This document shows positions 55,211 through 62,837 of a stretch of 62,837 nt of DNA, piece after piece (position 1 is the first letter of the stretch; each line of letters opens with the position of its first letter). The notes under the pieces are model-generated. The model saw only the letters and a program-made list of their open reading frames with translations. It searched no databases and was not told the origin of the DNA. The position numbers were made by a program, and so were the translations under genes. The DNA is from Candidatus Gastranaerophilales bacterium (GTDB lineage Bacteria; Cyanobacteriota; Vampirovibrionia; Gastranaerophilales; Gastranaerophilaceae), in assembly GCA_944326675.1 (NCBI GenBank), contig CALVET010000068.1:1-62837 (forward strand), read 5' to 3'.

Positions 55211-55528
55211 TTATATTCTGACAACTAATGCCTTAGAATCTTTCTTTGCAACCAATGAGTGTCTTTCGTTTGCATAAAATGCAAAAAACTCACCTTTTGA
55301 AATATTAAATTTTTTAACTTCATCAAGTTGAATACTAAATTCAATTTCACCTTCCATAACATATATAAAAGCGTCAACTTCAGAAATATGTTCGTTTAAA
55401 ACCTGTTCTTTTTCCATTGCCAAAAGCAATGCTTTAAAATCACCGTTTTCCAATAATTTTTCAACAGCAGTTCCTTCTTTTTTGTAATCTATAGTTTTTT
55501 TTAATTCACAAACTTCATGAAATATCAT
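55211..55528 (-). CDS. Cupin-domain protein
   Basis: A 105-residue single cupin. EHISEVDAFIYVMEGEIEFSI forms cupin motif 1 and FFAFYANERHSLVA motif 2, though one metal His is replaced. It could bind a small ligand. SD AAGGAGG. Confidence 0.75.
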   Translation of the reverse strand: MIFHEVCELKKTIDYKKEGTAVEKLLENGDFKALLLAMEKEQVLNEHISEVDAFIYVMEGEIEFSIQLDEVKKFNISKGEFFAFYANERHSLVAKKDSKALVVRI

Positions 55529-55598
55529 TTTTCCTCCTTTTTTATTTTTTTAAAATATTTTTTAAAAAAATAAATCATTCACAAGACTAAATAAACTT

Positions 55599-55627
55599 TT
55601 GACTAAACGGCTATTATTAAATAAGAT
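55599..55627 (+). promoter_or_regulatory. Promoter of the DRE-TIM lyase gene
   Basis: TTGACT (55599-55604), 17-bp spacer, TAAGAT (55622-55627), then 7 bases to the ATG at 55635. It predicts a leaderless transcript and decides the start codon. Confidence 0.6.
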
Positions 55628-55634
55628 AAAATAT

Positions 55635-56606
55635 ATGAAAAACATAAAAATTCTTGACTGTACACTAAGAGATGGCGGTTATATCAATAAATGGAACTTT
55701 AAAATAAATCAAATAAAATCTGTTATAAATTTGCTTTTAAATTCAAACATGGATTTTATTGAATTGGGTTTTTTAACAAAAGAAAAACAAAAAAATCAAA
55801 CCGCGCTTTTTGATAATTTTGATGAAATTAATGAAATTATTTCAAAATTTCCGAAAGAAAAATTCTGCTTAATGGTTGAATATTCAAAATTTCCAATTGA
55901 TGAAATAATAAAAAATTCTCCAATTAAAAATATAAGAGTCATATTCAAAAAAGAACACATAAAAGAAGCACTGTTATATTGTGAAAAATTAGTTCAAAAT
56001 AATTTTAGAGTATTTATTAACCCGACATATATAAATAACTACTCAAATGATGAACTCACTAAACTTATAAAAAACATTAACAATATCAACCCCTGGGCAA
56101 TGACAATTGTTGATACCCTAGGAATGTTAACAGAGGACTCCGTTAAAAAGCTATATTTATTAATTGATTACCACCTTAACAAAAATATCAATCTGGGTTT
56201 CCATGCCCATGATAATTTAGGGCTTGCCTTTTTAAATGCTCAAACTTTAATTAATTTGATAAAAGAAAGAAAGCTGATAATTGATACAAGCATTTTTGGC
56301 ATGGGTAGAGGCGCCGGAAATATACAAAGCGAGCTTTTAGCCAAATATTTAAACGACAATTTTAATTCAAATTATGATATTTTCTCTATTTTAAAAGCAA
56401 TAAGAAGTGAAATTGAGCCTATATACGATAAAACTCCTTGGGGCGCAACAATGCCCTTCTATCTTGCCGCCATACACCAATGTCATCCCGATTATGCAAA
56501 ATATCTGACACAAGAAAACCTGCCTTTAGATAAAATAGACTCCATTTTAAAAAATATACCGAAAGATAAAAAAACAAACTTTGATATTAATTACATTCAT
56601 CTATAA
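55635..56606 (+). CDS. DRE-TIM metallolyase (HMG-CoA lyase / hydroxy-oxovalerate aldolase-like)
   Basis: A 323-residue TIM-barrel enzyme. KILDCTLRDGGYINKWNF holds the catalytic Arg-Asp, FIELGFL the next strand, VDTLGML and HAHDNLGLAFLNA the metal-binding His-x-His. Members cleave or condense 2-oxo or hydroxy acids; the substrate is uncertain. The ATG at 55635 is preferred because the region before it reads as a promoter. Confidence 0.85.
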   Translation: MKNIKILDCTLRDGGYINKWNFKINQIKSVINLLLNSNMDFIELGFLTKEKQKNQTALFDNFDEINEIISKFPKEKFCLMVEYSKFPIDEIIKNSPIKNIRVIFKKEHIKEALLYCEKLVQNNFRVFINPTYINNYSNDELTKLIKNINNINPWAMTIVDTLGMLTEDSVKKLYLLIDYHLNKNINLGFHAHDNLGLAFLNAQTLINLIKERKLIIDTSIFGMGRGAGNIQSELLAKYLNDNFNSNYDIFSILKAIRSEIEPIYDKTPWGATMPFYLAAIHQCHPDYAKYLTQENLPLDKIDSILKNIPKDKKTNFDINYIHL

Positions 56607-57432
56607 CTTGTCCGAAAATAAGCCTTAAACCTCCGCATTTTTTTCTTAAGGTTTTTCTCACTCCGCAAGTTATAGCGTTAACATTGCTTGTAATTCCGTT
56701 AATTTCATCCACTGTAGTGCTTGTTTTTGGAATAATTCCACCGACACTATCTGAAACAGAATTCAAGCTTGAAGTTAAATCATTAATATTTTTTGTTGTT
56801 GCTTCAATGTTTGAAACAGCATTTTCAAGAGAGTTTTCCCGTATCGAATCATTAACTTTTTCTGTTAAATCTCCCGTGTTTTTTGTTATTTTTTTAATAT
56901 CCGCCTGACTGTTTGTTAACGTTGAATTAATTATAGAAAACATTTGTTCTACTTCTTCAAGCGTTTTTGTTAATTCCTCGGAGCTTTTAAACAAATTTTC
57001 TTTTATTGCCTCTAAATCCTCAATATTTTGGCTTGCCATATATGTTTCAACATCCAATGTTGCCTTTCCGTTGAGAATTGCACCATTTGATATCATCATT
57101 TTTGAAGGATTTTTAGGATATACCAATTCTAAAAAATCATAGTATTTATCTTTTATTTTTTCTTTTTTTAATAAAACTGTCGTATTATCCGGAAGCATAA
57201 GTTTTTTAGGATATAAAACGATATTAATAAAAGTATGATTAAAATCTGCAGAATGTTTATGTTCTCTTGCTCTGCCTATTTTTAAACCCTTATAATAAAC
57301 AGGTAATTTTTCATGAATTGGGCGCAATTGCGAAAACTTTGCACTGATATATGTATAAGTTGTAAGCTTATAAATATAAAAACCGCCCAAAAATAAGACT
57401 GCTAAAATAAATATGTGTAAATATTTTTTCAT
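56587..57432 (-). CDS. MCE/MlaD-domain protein
   Basis: A 281-residue inner-membrane-anchored protein. One N-terminal helix (LHIFILAVLFLGGFYIYKL), an MCE domain (LPVYYKGLKIGRA...), then a long coiled coil (EELTKTLEEVEQMFSIIN..., NINDLTSSLNSVSDSV). MCE proteins move lipids between membranes with an ABC permease and ATPase, which are not adjacent here. TATTAT ends 7 bases before the ATG. It overlaps the previous gene by 20 bp. Confidence 0.82.
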   Translation of the reverse strand: MKKYLHIFILAVLFLGGFYIYKLTTYTYISAKFSQLRPIHEKLPVYYKGLKIGRAREHKHSADFNHTFINIVLYPKKLMLPDNTTVLLKKEKIKDKYYDFLELVYPKNPSKMMISNGAILNGKATLDVETYMASQNIEDLEAIKENLFKSSEELTKTLEEVEQMFSIINSTLTNSQADIKKITKNTGDLTEKVNDSIRENSLENAVSNIEATTKNINDLTSSLNSVSDSVGGIIPKTSTTVDEINGITSNVNAITCGVRKTLRKKCGGLRLIFGQVIDECN

Positions 57433-57532
57433 AGTTCAAATAATAATTTAAATTATAAAATTTAAAAATTAGTAAATCGGGCTATATATTTTCGATATAA
57501 TTAAAAATATAACCGATTAAAATAATTTCAAA

Positions 57533-58447
57533 ATGATTAACAGAAACAAAAAAGGAATTATATATGGAACTCTAGCAGCAATAAGTTACGGCACCAACCC
57601 CTTATTTGCGCTCTATCTTTATACGGGAGGAATAGGGGTAAATTCCGTTTTATTTTACAGGTATGCTATTGCAGTTTTATTGTATGGTTTTTGGCTCAAA
57701 TTAATAAACAAAAAAACGCTAAAAATTCCCAGAGAATCAATTCTTCCTTTATTTATTTTAGGGCTTTTATTTTCAGGTTCATCTTTAGCGCTTTTTGTTT
57801 CATTTAAATACATAGATGCAGGTGTTGCTTGCACAATTTTATTTATTTATCCGATTTTAGTTGCTTTTATAATGCATATTTTTTTCAATGAAAAAATAAA
57901 TAAAACAACCGTATTTTCTCTTATACTAACGACAATAGGGATAATGCTTTTATATAAAGGTCCTAACAACACAACCATAAATCCGAAAGGGATGTTAATT
58001 GTTCTTTTGTCGGCACTCCTTTATGCCCTATATATTACAGGTGTAAAAAATATTAAATCCATAAAACATGTTAAATCGGATGTTTTAAGCTTTTATGTAA
58101 TGCTTTTCGGACTCTTATTATATGTATTAAATCTTAAATTTTGTACAGAATTACAAATAATCAACAGCCCGTTTTTATGGGCTTGCGCCATAGGATTAGC
58201 AATAATTCCGACCATAATATCAATTGAAACAATTACTCTTTCAATAAAACTGATAGGTGCAACAAAAACAGCTCTTCTGGGCTCTTTAGAACCCATAACT
58301 GCGTTATTTTTCGGAATCACATTATTTAATCAACATTTAAATTTTAGAATTTTTCTGGGAATTATACTTATACTTTTTGGTGTTTCATTAACTATTTTAA
58401 GACAGAAAATAAAAGCTTATTTTAACAATATTGATAAAAAAAACTAA
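57533..58447 (+). CDS. EamA/DMT-superfamily transporter
   Basis: A 304-residue protein with ten helices in two EamA repeats (GTLAAISYGTNPLFALYLY and GMLIVLLSALLYALYITGVK starting each half; SLEPITALFFGITLF late in the second). It likely exports or imports small metabolites such as amino acids. No SD. Confidence 0.88.
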   Translation: MINRNKKGIIYGTLAAISYGTNPLFALYLYTGGIGVNSVLFYRYAIAVLLYGFWLKLINKKTLKIPRESILPLFILGLLFSGSSLALFVSFKYIDAGVACTILFIYPILVAFIMHIFFNEKINKTTVFSLILTTIGIMLLYKGPNNTTINPKGMLIVLLSALLYALYITGVKNIKSIKHVKSDVLSFYVMLFGLLLYVLNLKFCTELQIINSPFLWACAIGLAIIPTIISIETITLSIKLIGATKTALLGSLEPITALFFGITLFNQHLNFRIFLGIILILFGVSLTILRQKIKAYFNNIDKKN

Positions 58448-58492
58448 TTTATGGGTACTATAACCATAGGCAAATAAAATAAGGATATTTTT

Positions 58493-59008
58493 ATGCTTTC
58501 GAACATTTCCTCTAACAACATGCCGGAGGTAAATTCAATTTCTGCCAACCAGTCGAACAAATCAGGGAATGTTGTTCTGGCAAGAAAAAATGACCCGGGC
58601 TACATGAAGTCTATGGATTATGATAACGACGGAGTTATCACAATGGAAGACTTTAATCAATATTGCGAAAAAAATTCTATTGACGGAAACGGCAGATTAA
58701 GACTGCTCACAATTATTTTACTATCCAAAACAACTTCTGAAATAAAAAAAGAAATTCAAGAGAAAAACCCGCAAGATTTTAACGACAAAAACAAAGAAAC
58801 CGATTCTCAATTTGCTAAAGAAAATAACGGCGAAAAAATCAGCTATCAAGAATATATTGAATATTATGATAAAAAATACACCCAAAATGAAGATATAAAA
58901 AAAGAAGAAAACAAAAACCCAAAAGATATAAAAATCAAGAAAGCCCTTGATGCTTACAGTACAAAAGAAGAAGAAAAACCCGAAATAAAAATTGACGGCA
59001 AAATATAA
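58493..59008 (+). CDS. EF-hand protein without signal peptide
   Basis: A 171-residue protein. Residues 42-53 (DYDNDGVITMED) are a canonical EF-hand loop with D-x-D-x-D-G-x-I at positions 1-8 and Asp at 12. The rest is Lys/Glu-rich and probably disordered. The N-terminus has SSNNMPEVNS, similar to the start of the gene at 60934. SD AAGGA. Function unknown. Confidence 0.75.
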   Translation: MLSNISSNNMPEVNSISANQSNKSGNVVLARKNDPGYMKSMDYDNDGVITMEDFNQYCEKNSIDGNGRLRLLTIILLSKTTSEIKKEIQEKNPQDFNDKNKETDSQFAKENNGEKISYQEYIEYYDKKYTQNEDIKKEENKNPKDIKIKKALDAYSTKEEEKPEIKIDGKI

Positions 59009-59078
59009 TTTTATTTTATTATCAAAAATTTTTTTTCAGAGTTTTTAAATGTAATGTAAAATAAAACATTTAAAACCA

Positions 59079-60470
59079 ATGAAAATTAATTTTTCAACAA
59101 ATTACACAAACAATTTTATTAATAATTCTTTTAAACATAAGACTGCTAAAATTCAAAAGCAATCTTATGTTTCAATGTTTAAAAACAATATTCCCTTTGG
59201 CGCAACTTTAATATATTTCAATCCGACAATTCCTCAAAACAGAAAAATAGAAATAAATGAAGCAAAAGAAATCTTTGAATCAATAGGCATTAAGGCTAAG
59301 CTAAACGAAGAAGACAACACGCTTGAAATCAGTGAATACAGACAACCAAACAGAACAACAACCTTCAGAAAGATGGGCGTAGATGAAAATGAACTTTTTA
59401 AAAACGTCAAATCAATAAAAGGTAATGCAGATTTTAGAAATTCAGATTTAATCTCGTTGCAAAACCTTGAATACATAGGAAAAGACGCTGATTTTTCCTA
59501 TTCAAAAATTGTTGATACGGGAAAACTGAGAGTAATTAACGGCAGCGCAAATTTTAAAAATTCAAAAATAAAATTTCTCAAAGATTTAACAAGTATTAAT
59601 GGCAACGCTAATTTTGAAAACTCTAAGGTAGTTGATTTAGGCAAGCTTAAAGAAATTTTAGGCAGCGCAAATTTTAAAAATACAACAATGATTTCTCTGC
59701 AAAATCTTGAATATATAGGTAGGGATGCAGATTTCGATAATTCAAGAATATTTAACCTCGGAAACCTTCAAGTTATAGGAAAAGATGCAAATTTCAGCAA
59801 TTCCAATATTACGCGGCTAAATAAATTATATAGAATTGGCGGAAATGCTTGGTTTAGCGGCTCAAGGGTGATAAATCTGGATAATTTACAAACAATAGGC
59901 GGCGATGGGCATTTTGAAAACTCAAAAGTTACAAGTCTTGGACACCTTGAGTTAATATATGGCGATGGAATTTTCACAAATTCCAGATTAAGCTCTCTTG
60001 ATAAATTAACCACAATTAACGGGGCTGCTATTTTCACCAATTCAGACATAGAAAGTCTTGGCAATTTAGTTAAAATAGGTAAAAGTGCTTGGTTTGGACG
60101 CTCTAAAATCCGCTCTTTAGGTAATTTAAGGGTAATTGGAGGAAGTGCAATGTTTGATAATTCCGAAGTTGTTGACCTTGGAAAACTTGAAAACATTCTT
60201 GAAAGTGCATATTTTAAACATTCAAAAGTTAGAACTCTTAATAATTTAGTAAATATCGGACTGGATGCTCACTTTGAAAATTCTTCTATAGTTAGCTTGG
60301 GCAAATTGGCTCATATTGGTGCCGGTGCGTTTTTTGAAAATTCACACCTGAAAGATATTAAAAATCTAAAATTTATCGGCGGATTAATTCAGTTTGATAA
60401 TCTTTGTATTCCTGAAAATATGGATAATGAAAAAAAGCTGTTTAAACTGAACCAATTAATTGCAGCATAA
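59079..60470 (+). CDS. Solenoid repeat protein, 17 repeats of exactly 20 residues
   Basis: A 463-residue protein. Residues ~1-106 are unique (MKINFSTNYTNNFINNSFKH...). From ~107 to 446 run 17 consecutive 20-residue units with consensus LGNLxxIGGxAxFxNSxIxx. Such repeats should stack as a parallel beta-solenoid or leucine-rich-type arc. There is no signal peptide. It may be a cell-surface or exported binding protein. I know no named family. No SD; terminator after it. Confidence 0.8.
   Translation: MKINFSTNYTNNFINNSFKHKTAKIQKQSYVSMFKNNIPFGATLIYFNPTIPQNRKIEINEAKEIFESIGIKAKLNEEDNTLEISEYRQPNRTTTFRKMGVDENELFKNVKSIKGNADFRNSDLISLQNLEYIGKDADFSYSKIVDTGKLRVINGSANFKNSKIKFLKDLTSINGNANFENSKVVDLGKLKEILGSANFKNTTMISLQNLEYIGRDADFDNSRIFNLGNLQVIGKDANFSNSNITRLNKLYRIGGNAWFSGSRVINLDNLQTIGGDGHFENSKVTSLGHLELIYGDGIFTNSRLSSLDKLTTINGAAIFTNSDIESLGNLVKIGKSAWFGRSKIRSLGNLRVIGGSAMFDNSEVVDLGKLENILESAYFKHSKVRTLNNLVNIGLDAHFENSSIVSLGKLAHIGAGAFFENSHLKDIKNLKFIGGLIQFDNLCIPENMDNEKKLFKLNQLIAA
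59397..60416 (+). repeat. 17 tandem 60-bp coding repeats
   Basis: The DNA encoding the 20-residue units has exact 60-bp periodicity at protein level. DNA identity between units is moderate (for example AAAATTC and TTGGC patterns recur), so the repeats are old, not a recent expansion. Confidence 0.75.
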
Positions 60471-60476
60471 ATCATT

Positions 60477-60509
60477 AAATAAAATTCAAAAATTCTTTAA
60501 ATTTTATTT
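60477..60509. terminator. Probable bidirectional terminator
   Basis: AAATAAAATT, 13-nt loop, AATTTTATTT followed by T's, between the solenoid-repeat gene (+) and arsR (-). A/T-only stem, so moderate confidence. Confidence 0.5.
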
Positions 60510-60781
60510 TTTAATTGTTTTAAAATATTTATTACTTTAGGATTTTCAACCTTATAGCAAATTTGATTTCCAATTCTGTGTGCAGTTAAAACTTTTGCAT
60601 TTTTTAAAACAGATAAATGTTGAGAAACCGTAGGCTGAGCAATATTTAAACATTCACTCATCTTTGTAACATTACATTCTTTTTTATCCATCAAATTGTA
60701 TGCAATTACAAGCCTTGTCGGATGAGCCAAAGCCTTAAAAATAGCACAATATTCATCAATATCTATATCATGATTTTTCAT
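60497..60781 (-). CDS. ArsR/SmtB-family transcriptional regulator
   Basis: A 94-residue winged-helix repressor. IFKALAHPTRLVIAYNL and LNIAQPTVSQHLSVLKNAKVL are diagnostic. Cysteines at 12, 36, 44 and 75 could sense metal or a reactive species, but the classical ELCVCDL site is replaced by ECNVTKMSEC. Leaderless-type promoter: TTGACA-N17-TATTCT ends 6 bases before the ATG. Confidence 0.88.
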   Translation of the reverse strand: MKNHDIDIDEYCAIFKALAHPTRLVIAYNLMDKKECNVTKMSECLNIAQPTVSQHLSVLKNAKVLTAHRIGNQICYKVENPKVINILKQLKNKI

Positions 60782-60787
60782 ACTATT

Positions 60788-60816
60788 AGAATATTACAAT
60801 ATATGAATATTGTCAA
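60788..60816 (-). promoter_or_regulatory. arsR promoter with A/T-rich dyad
   Basis: TTGACA at 60811-60816, 17-bp spacer, TATTCT at 60788-60793. The spacer holds the imperfect dyad ATATT-N10-AATAT, a plausible site for autoregulation. Confidence 0.6.
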
Positions 60817-60838
60817 TTTGCTGATATACACAAATTCT

Positions 60839-60860
60839 ACTTTGTAACAACTTTGTAACA
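60839..60860. promoter_or_regulatory. Tandem 11-bp direct repeat
   Basis: ACTTTGTAACA occurs twice back to back (60839-60849 and 60850-60860). One helical turn spacing is the layout of OmpR/PhoB-type response-regulator sites. It lies between arsR and the gene at 60934. Confidence 0.5.
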
Positions 60861-60933
60861 TAGAAAGCTAACACCTAAAGAATAAAAATACAAATGTCGT
60901 ATTAGATTATAAAGGTAAAAAGAAAGGTAGATT

Positions 60934-62151
60934 ATGGGTGCTTCAGATTTTGGTACAAATTCCATGCCGGAAATTGATTTTAACAAAAGAATAAGTCAAG
61001 TTAACGATTATCTTAAAGGAAAAGGCATGGAGGCCGAATATCTGTCAAACGAAGAAGCGGTTTCAGTTTTTAACGAAATTGCAGATTCTAATGGAGATGT
61101 TGACGCGCAAGATTTTGCACTGGCATTGGCTCAACAATATGACAGCTCTATTAAAGATATTGATGATTTAGATAAAGATTATTACTACGCTCTAACGGGT
61201 ATAGCTTTTGCAGATGGCGACGGCAACAGCTTTTCTTTGGAGGATTTAGAATTATTCCAAAAAGAAGTAGAAAAATATACAGAAGAAAAACAACAAGAAA
61301 ACACCTCTGCAACAAGAAACGATAACGGAGTACTTGAAAATGCACCCGAGTACTTTAAACAAAGAAGCTCAACAACAGCAAGCGACAGAATTAAAGTAGA
61401 CAACAACGGAACTTATTACGTTGTTGCAGATGCATTTAACAAAAACAAATCCGATAACATTGACTGTTATTCAAGATTAATAACTAATGTATACGGATAC
61501 AGTTATGATTCTGAAGAAGGTAAAAAACTTATGGATGCTTTATTGAAAGCAAATCCTGACCTTGAAAACGGTATGCAGGTTGGAGAAAGAATAAACCTTG
61601 TAAATGCGCAAGAAATATTAAACCCGGAATCAGTGCAAGATAAAAACGATGAACCTAAAACATTTGAAGATTATTCAAGTGAATTTGATAGTGAAATAGA
61701 AGATGACGCATTAAATACAATGCTTAATGATGACAACTTATCTAATGAAGAAAAAATGGAACTTCTAACCAAAGCAAAGACAAATAACCCCGAAATGGTT
61801 GAAAAATACCTGCAAAATGATGACACTTTTTATGTTAATGCCTTTATTGACATGGTAGCAAACAGTGAATATTCTATAGATGATATTGTATCATTTAGTG
61901 ATAATTATAATGAAATCCAAGGAGACAATAAATCACTTAACGTTGGTTCATTGTACGCGGATTTCTTAAAAAGCTATGTAAGTTTATATGAAAAAGCCGG
62001 AGAGTCCGACGAAGTAGATAAACTGGAAAAACCGACATATATAGCAAAAAATATAGAACAAAGTTCTCACCTTAGCGAAGATGAAAAAACAGAGCTTTTG
62101 AGAAGAATAGCTCTTGCAACAGGATACATGGTGCATCTCGGACGCCGCTAA
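60934..62151 (+). CDS. EF-hand-like and LysM-like protein without signal peptide
   Basis: A 405-residue acidic protein. EF-hand-like loops at about 51-62 (DSNGDVDAQDF) and 94-104 (DGDGNSFSLED), neither fully canonical. Residues ~158-225 resemble a LysM module (TYYVVADAFN..., ANPDLENGMQVGERINLV), which would bind peptidoglycan or chitin-type sugars. The rest is helical. The N-terminus has GTNSMPEIDF, like the gene at 58493. SD AAAGG. Function unknown. Confidence 0.75.
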   Translation: MGASDFGTNSMPEIDFNKRISQVNDYLKGKGMEAEYLSNEEAVSVFNEIADSNGDVDAQDFALALAQQYDSSIKDIDDLDKDYYYALTGIAFADGDGNSFSLEDLELFQKEVEKYTEEKQQENTSATRNDNGVLENAPEYFKQRSSTTASDRIKVDNNGTYYVVADAFNKNKSDNIDCYSRLITNVYGYSYDSEEGKKLMDALLKANPDLENGMQVGERINLVNAQEILNPESVQDKNDEPKTFEDYSSEFDSEIEDDALNTMLNDDNLSNEEKMELLTKAKTNNPEMVEKYLQNDDTFYVNAFIDMVANSEYSIDDIVSFSDNYNEIQGDNKSLNVGSLYADFLKSYVSLYEKAGESDEVDKLEKPTYIAKNIEQSSHLSEDEKTELLRRIALATGYMVHLGRR

Positions 62152-62157
62152 ATTAAG

Positions 62158-62520
62158 CTATAAATCCACAGACCCCTTATATGCACATGGAATATTTTCT
62201 TCTTTTAAATATTTCATACCCCACTTATTTAACTCAATTATAGCGCGGATTAAGGTTTTGCCCCTCTCTGTAAGAGAATATTCTGTTTTAGGAGGCACAA
62301 TAGGATAAAGCTTTCTATTTATTATTCCGTCTGCTTCCAGCTCCTTTAATTGCTGAATAAGCATTTTCGGAGTTGCATGGGAAATTAATTTTTGAAGCTC
62401 ATTATATCTTAAAGTTTTATCTATTAAATGCCCTATGATTACTCCTTTATATTTACCGCCTATTATTTCCATGGTTACTTCAAGCGGGCATTGATACTTA
62501 TCTTTTTTTCGTTTTATCAT
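62158..62520 (-). CDS. HxlR-family transcriptional regulator
   Basis: A 120-residue winged helix. CPLEVTMEIIGGKYKGVIIGHLIDKTLRYNELQKLI...TPKMLIQQLKELEADGII...PKTEYSLTERGKTL is a textbook HxlR sequence; the N-terminal Cys may sense thiol stress or electrophiles. SD AAGGA. It is divergent from an MBL gene, which it may control. Confidence 0.93.
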   Translation of the reverse strand: MIKRKKDKYQCPLEVTMEIIGGKYKGVIIGHLIDKTLRYNELQKLISHATPKMLIQQLKELEADGIINRKLYPIVPPKTEYSLTERGKTLIRAIIELNKWGMKYLKEENIPCAYKGSVDL

Positions 62521-62531
62521 AATAATCCTTA

Positions 62532-62566
62532 TTTACTTTTTGGTAAGTATTATACTAAAAAGTAAA
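62532..62566. promoter_or_regulatory. HxlR-type operator, 10-bp perfect arms
   Basis: TTTACTTTTT (62532-62541), 15-bp spacer, AAAAAGTAAA (62557-62566). The arms match the TACT..AGTA-like sites known for HxlR/YodB proteins. The spacer contains a further GTA..TAC pair. Confidence 0.65.
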
Positions 62567-62624
62567 TTCTTGTCAAAAAGAAAATTAGAATTTAAAATAT
62601 CTATTAAAATAAAGGGGATTAAAA

Positions 62625-62837
62625 ATGGAAATAACACAAGTAAGAAATGCAACAATCATAGTAAATTTTGATAATACAAAATTTTTAATTGACCCTTGGC
62701 TCATGCCTAAAGACCACATGGAAGGTTTTAGCTCTGCTGTTAATTCAAACGTTCGCCAGCCAAGAGTTGAATTACCTTTTGAAATCGAAAAAATAGTTGA
62801 TACAGATGCACTAATTATCACTCACATTCATCCTGAC
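62625..62837 (+). CDS. MBL-fold metal-dependent hydrolase (3' truncated by window end)
   Basis: The first 71 residues are visible: MEITQVRNATIIVNFDNTKF, LIDPWL and ITHIHPD, the start of the HxHxD metal motif, cut off by the window end. It resembles UlaG-like MBL hydrolases. SD AAGGGG. It is divergent from hxlR and shares the palindromic operator, so it is a likely target. Confidence 0.8.
   Translation, partial: MEITQVRNATIIVNFDNTKFLIDPWLMPKDHMEGFSSAVNSNVRQPRVELPFEIEKIVDTDALIITHIHPD

Noticed and set aside
59768..60196. 142-codon frame antisense to the solenoid repeats
   Set aside because: It mirrors the 20-residue periodicity of the sense strand and has no ribosome site; a by-product of the repeats.
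1..62837. CRISPR arrays, tRNA, rRNA, insertion sequences, prophage
   Set aside because: Read by eye on both strands, no repeat-spacer pattern, cloverleaf, transposase, integrase or structural phage gene was seen. A covariance-model scan for RNAs would be needed to exclude small ones.

Overview
The window is a strongly A+T-rich, gene-dense chromosome segment from a Gram-negative-type bacterium. The best fit is a gut Melainabacteria/Vampirovibrionia lineage (Gastranaerophilales-like, non-photosynthetic relatives of Cyanobacteria). That placement is inference. It rests on a LexA operator of the cyanobacterial type (GTAC-N4-GTAC) in front of lexA-umuC, a PDZ/radical-SAM/DUF512 protein of a family prominent in Cyanobacteria, TolC, MCE/MlaD and signal-peptide proteins that imply an outer membrane, a flagellar cap protein, and several signal-less EF-hand-type proteins. 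No rRNA, tRNA, CRISPR array, insertion sequence or prophage was found. The region looks like stable chromosome.

Layout. 1-8 kb: the C-terminal part of a GH57/DUF3536 protein, an RNase H-fold-like protein, an ABC exporter, a TPR protein, an LCP wall-glycan ligase and a CHASE2-GGDEF diguanylate cyclase. 8-16 kb: secDF with a small HTH/zinc-ribbon gene, two small helical proteins, the uppS-rdgB-yuiF operon, and padR with the radical SAM gene. 16-23 kb: a hairpin-led 24-codon gene, a 701-residue lineage-type protein, and a tolC / marR-emrA-emrB drug-efflux locus. 23-33 kb: an orphan DNA methyltransferase, a signal-less 5'-nucleotidase, queD-uppP, a thioesterase, lexA-umuC, a second 24-codon gene, an aminotransferase, an MFS pump and a sigma factor. 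33-46 kb: malQ, phosphoesterase, MBL and TPR genes, dnaE, rpmI-rplT, rlmN, fliD and a HAD phosphatase. 46-52 kb: a Cys-rich secreted protein, then an envelope-sugar operon (GT8, GT2, rmlC, rmlB, rmlD, rmlA). 52-62.8 kb: EF-hand-type proteins, an OadG/permease/small membrane protein operon, a cupin, a DRE-TIM lyase, an MCE protein, an EamA transporter, a 17 x 20-residue repeat protein, ArsR, a LysM-like/EF-hand protein, and HxlR with a truncated MBL gene.

How it fits together. UppS and UppP (undecaprenyl carrier), the LCP ligase, the dTDP-rhamnose enzymes with two glycosyltransferases, the ABC exporter and the MCE protein point to active envelope-glycan and lipid building. GH57/DUF3536 and MalQ point to storage alpha-glucan turnover. 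LexA-UmuC, DnaE and RdgB cover DNA damage and nucleotide sanitation.

Non-coding signals. Two start-site classes are visible. Some genes have strong Shine-Dalgarno (SD) sites. Others have none, and their -10 box ends 6-7 bases before the start codon, which predicts leaderless mRNAs. Other signals include a possible SD-occluding hairpin, clear MarR- and HxlR-type palindromes, a tandem 11-bp repeat, an rpmI leader hairpin and several intrinsic terminators between convergent genes. All functional statements come from reading sequence and recalling families; no database search was run.
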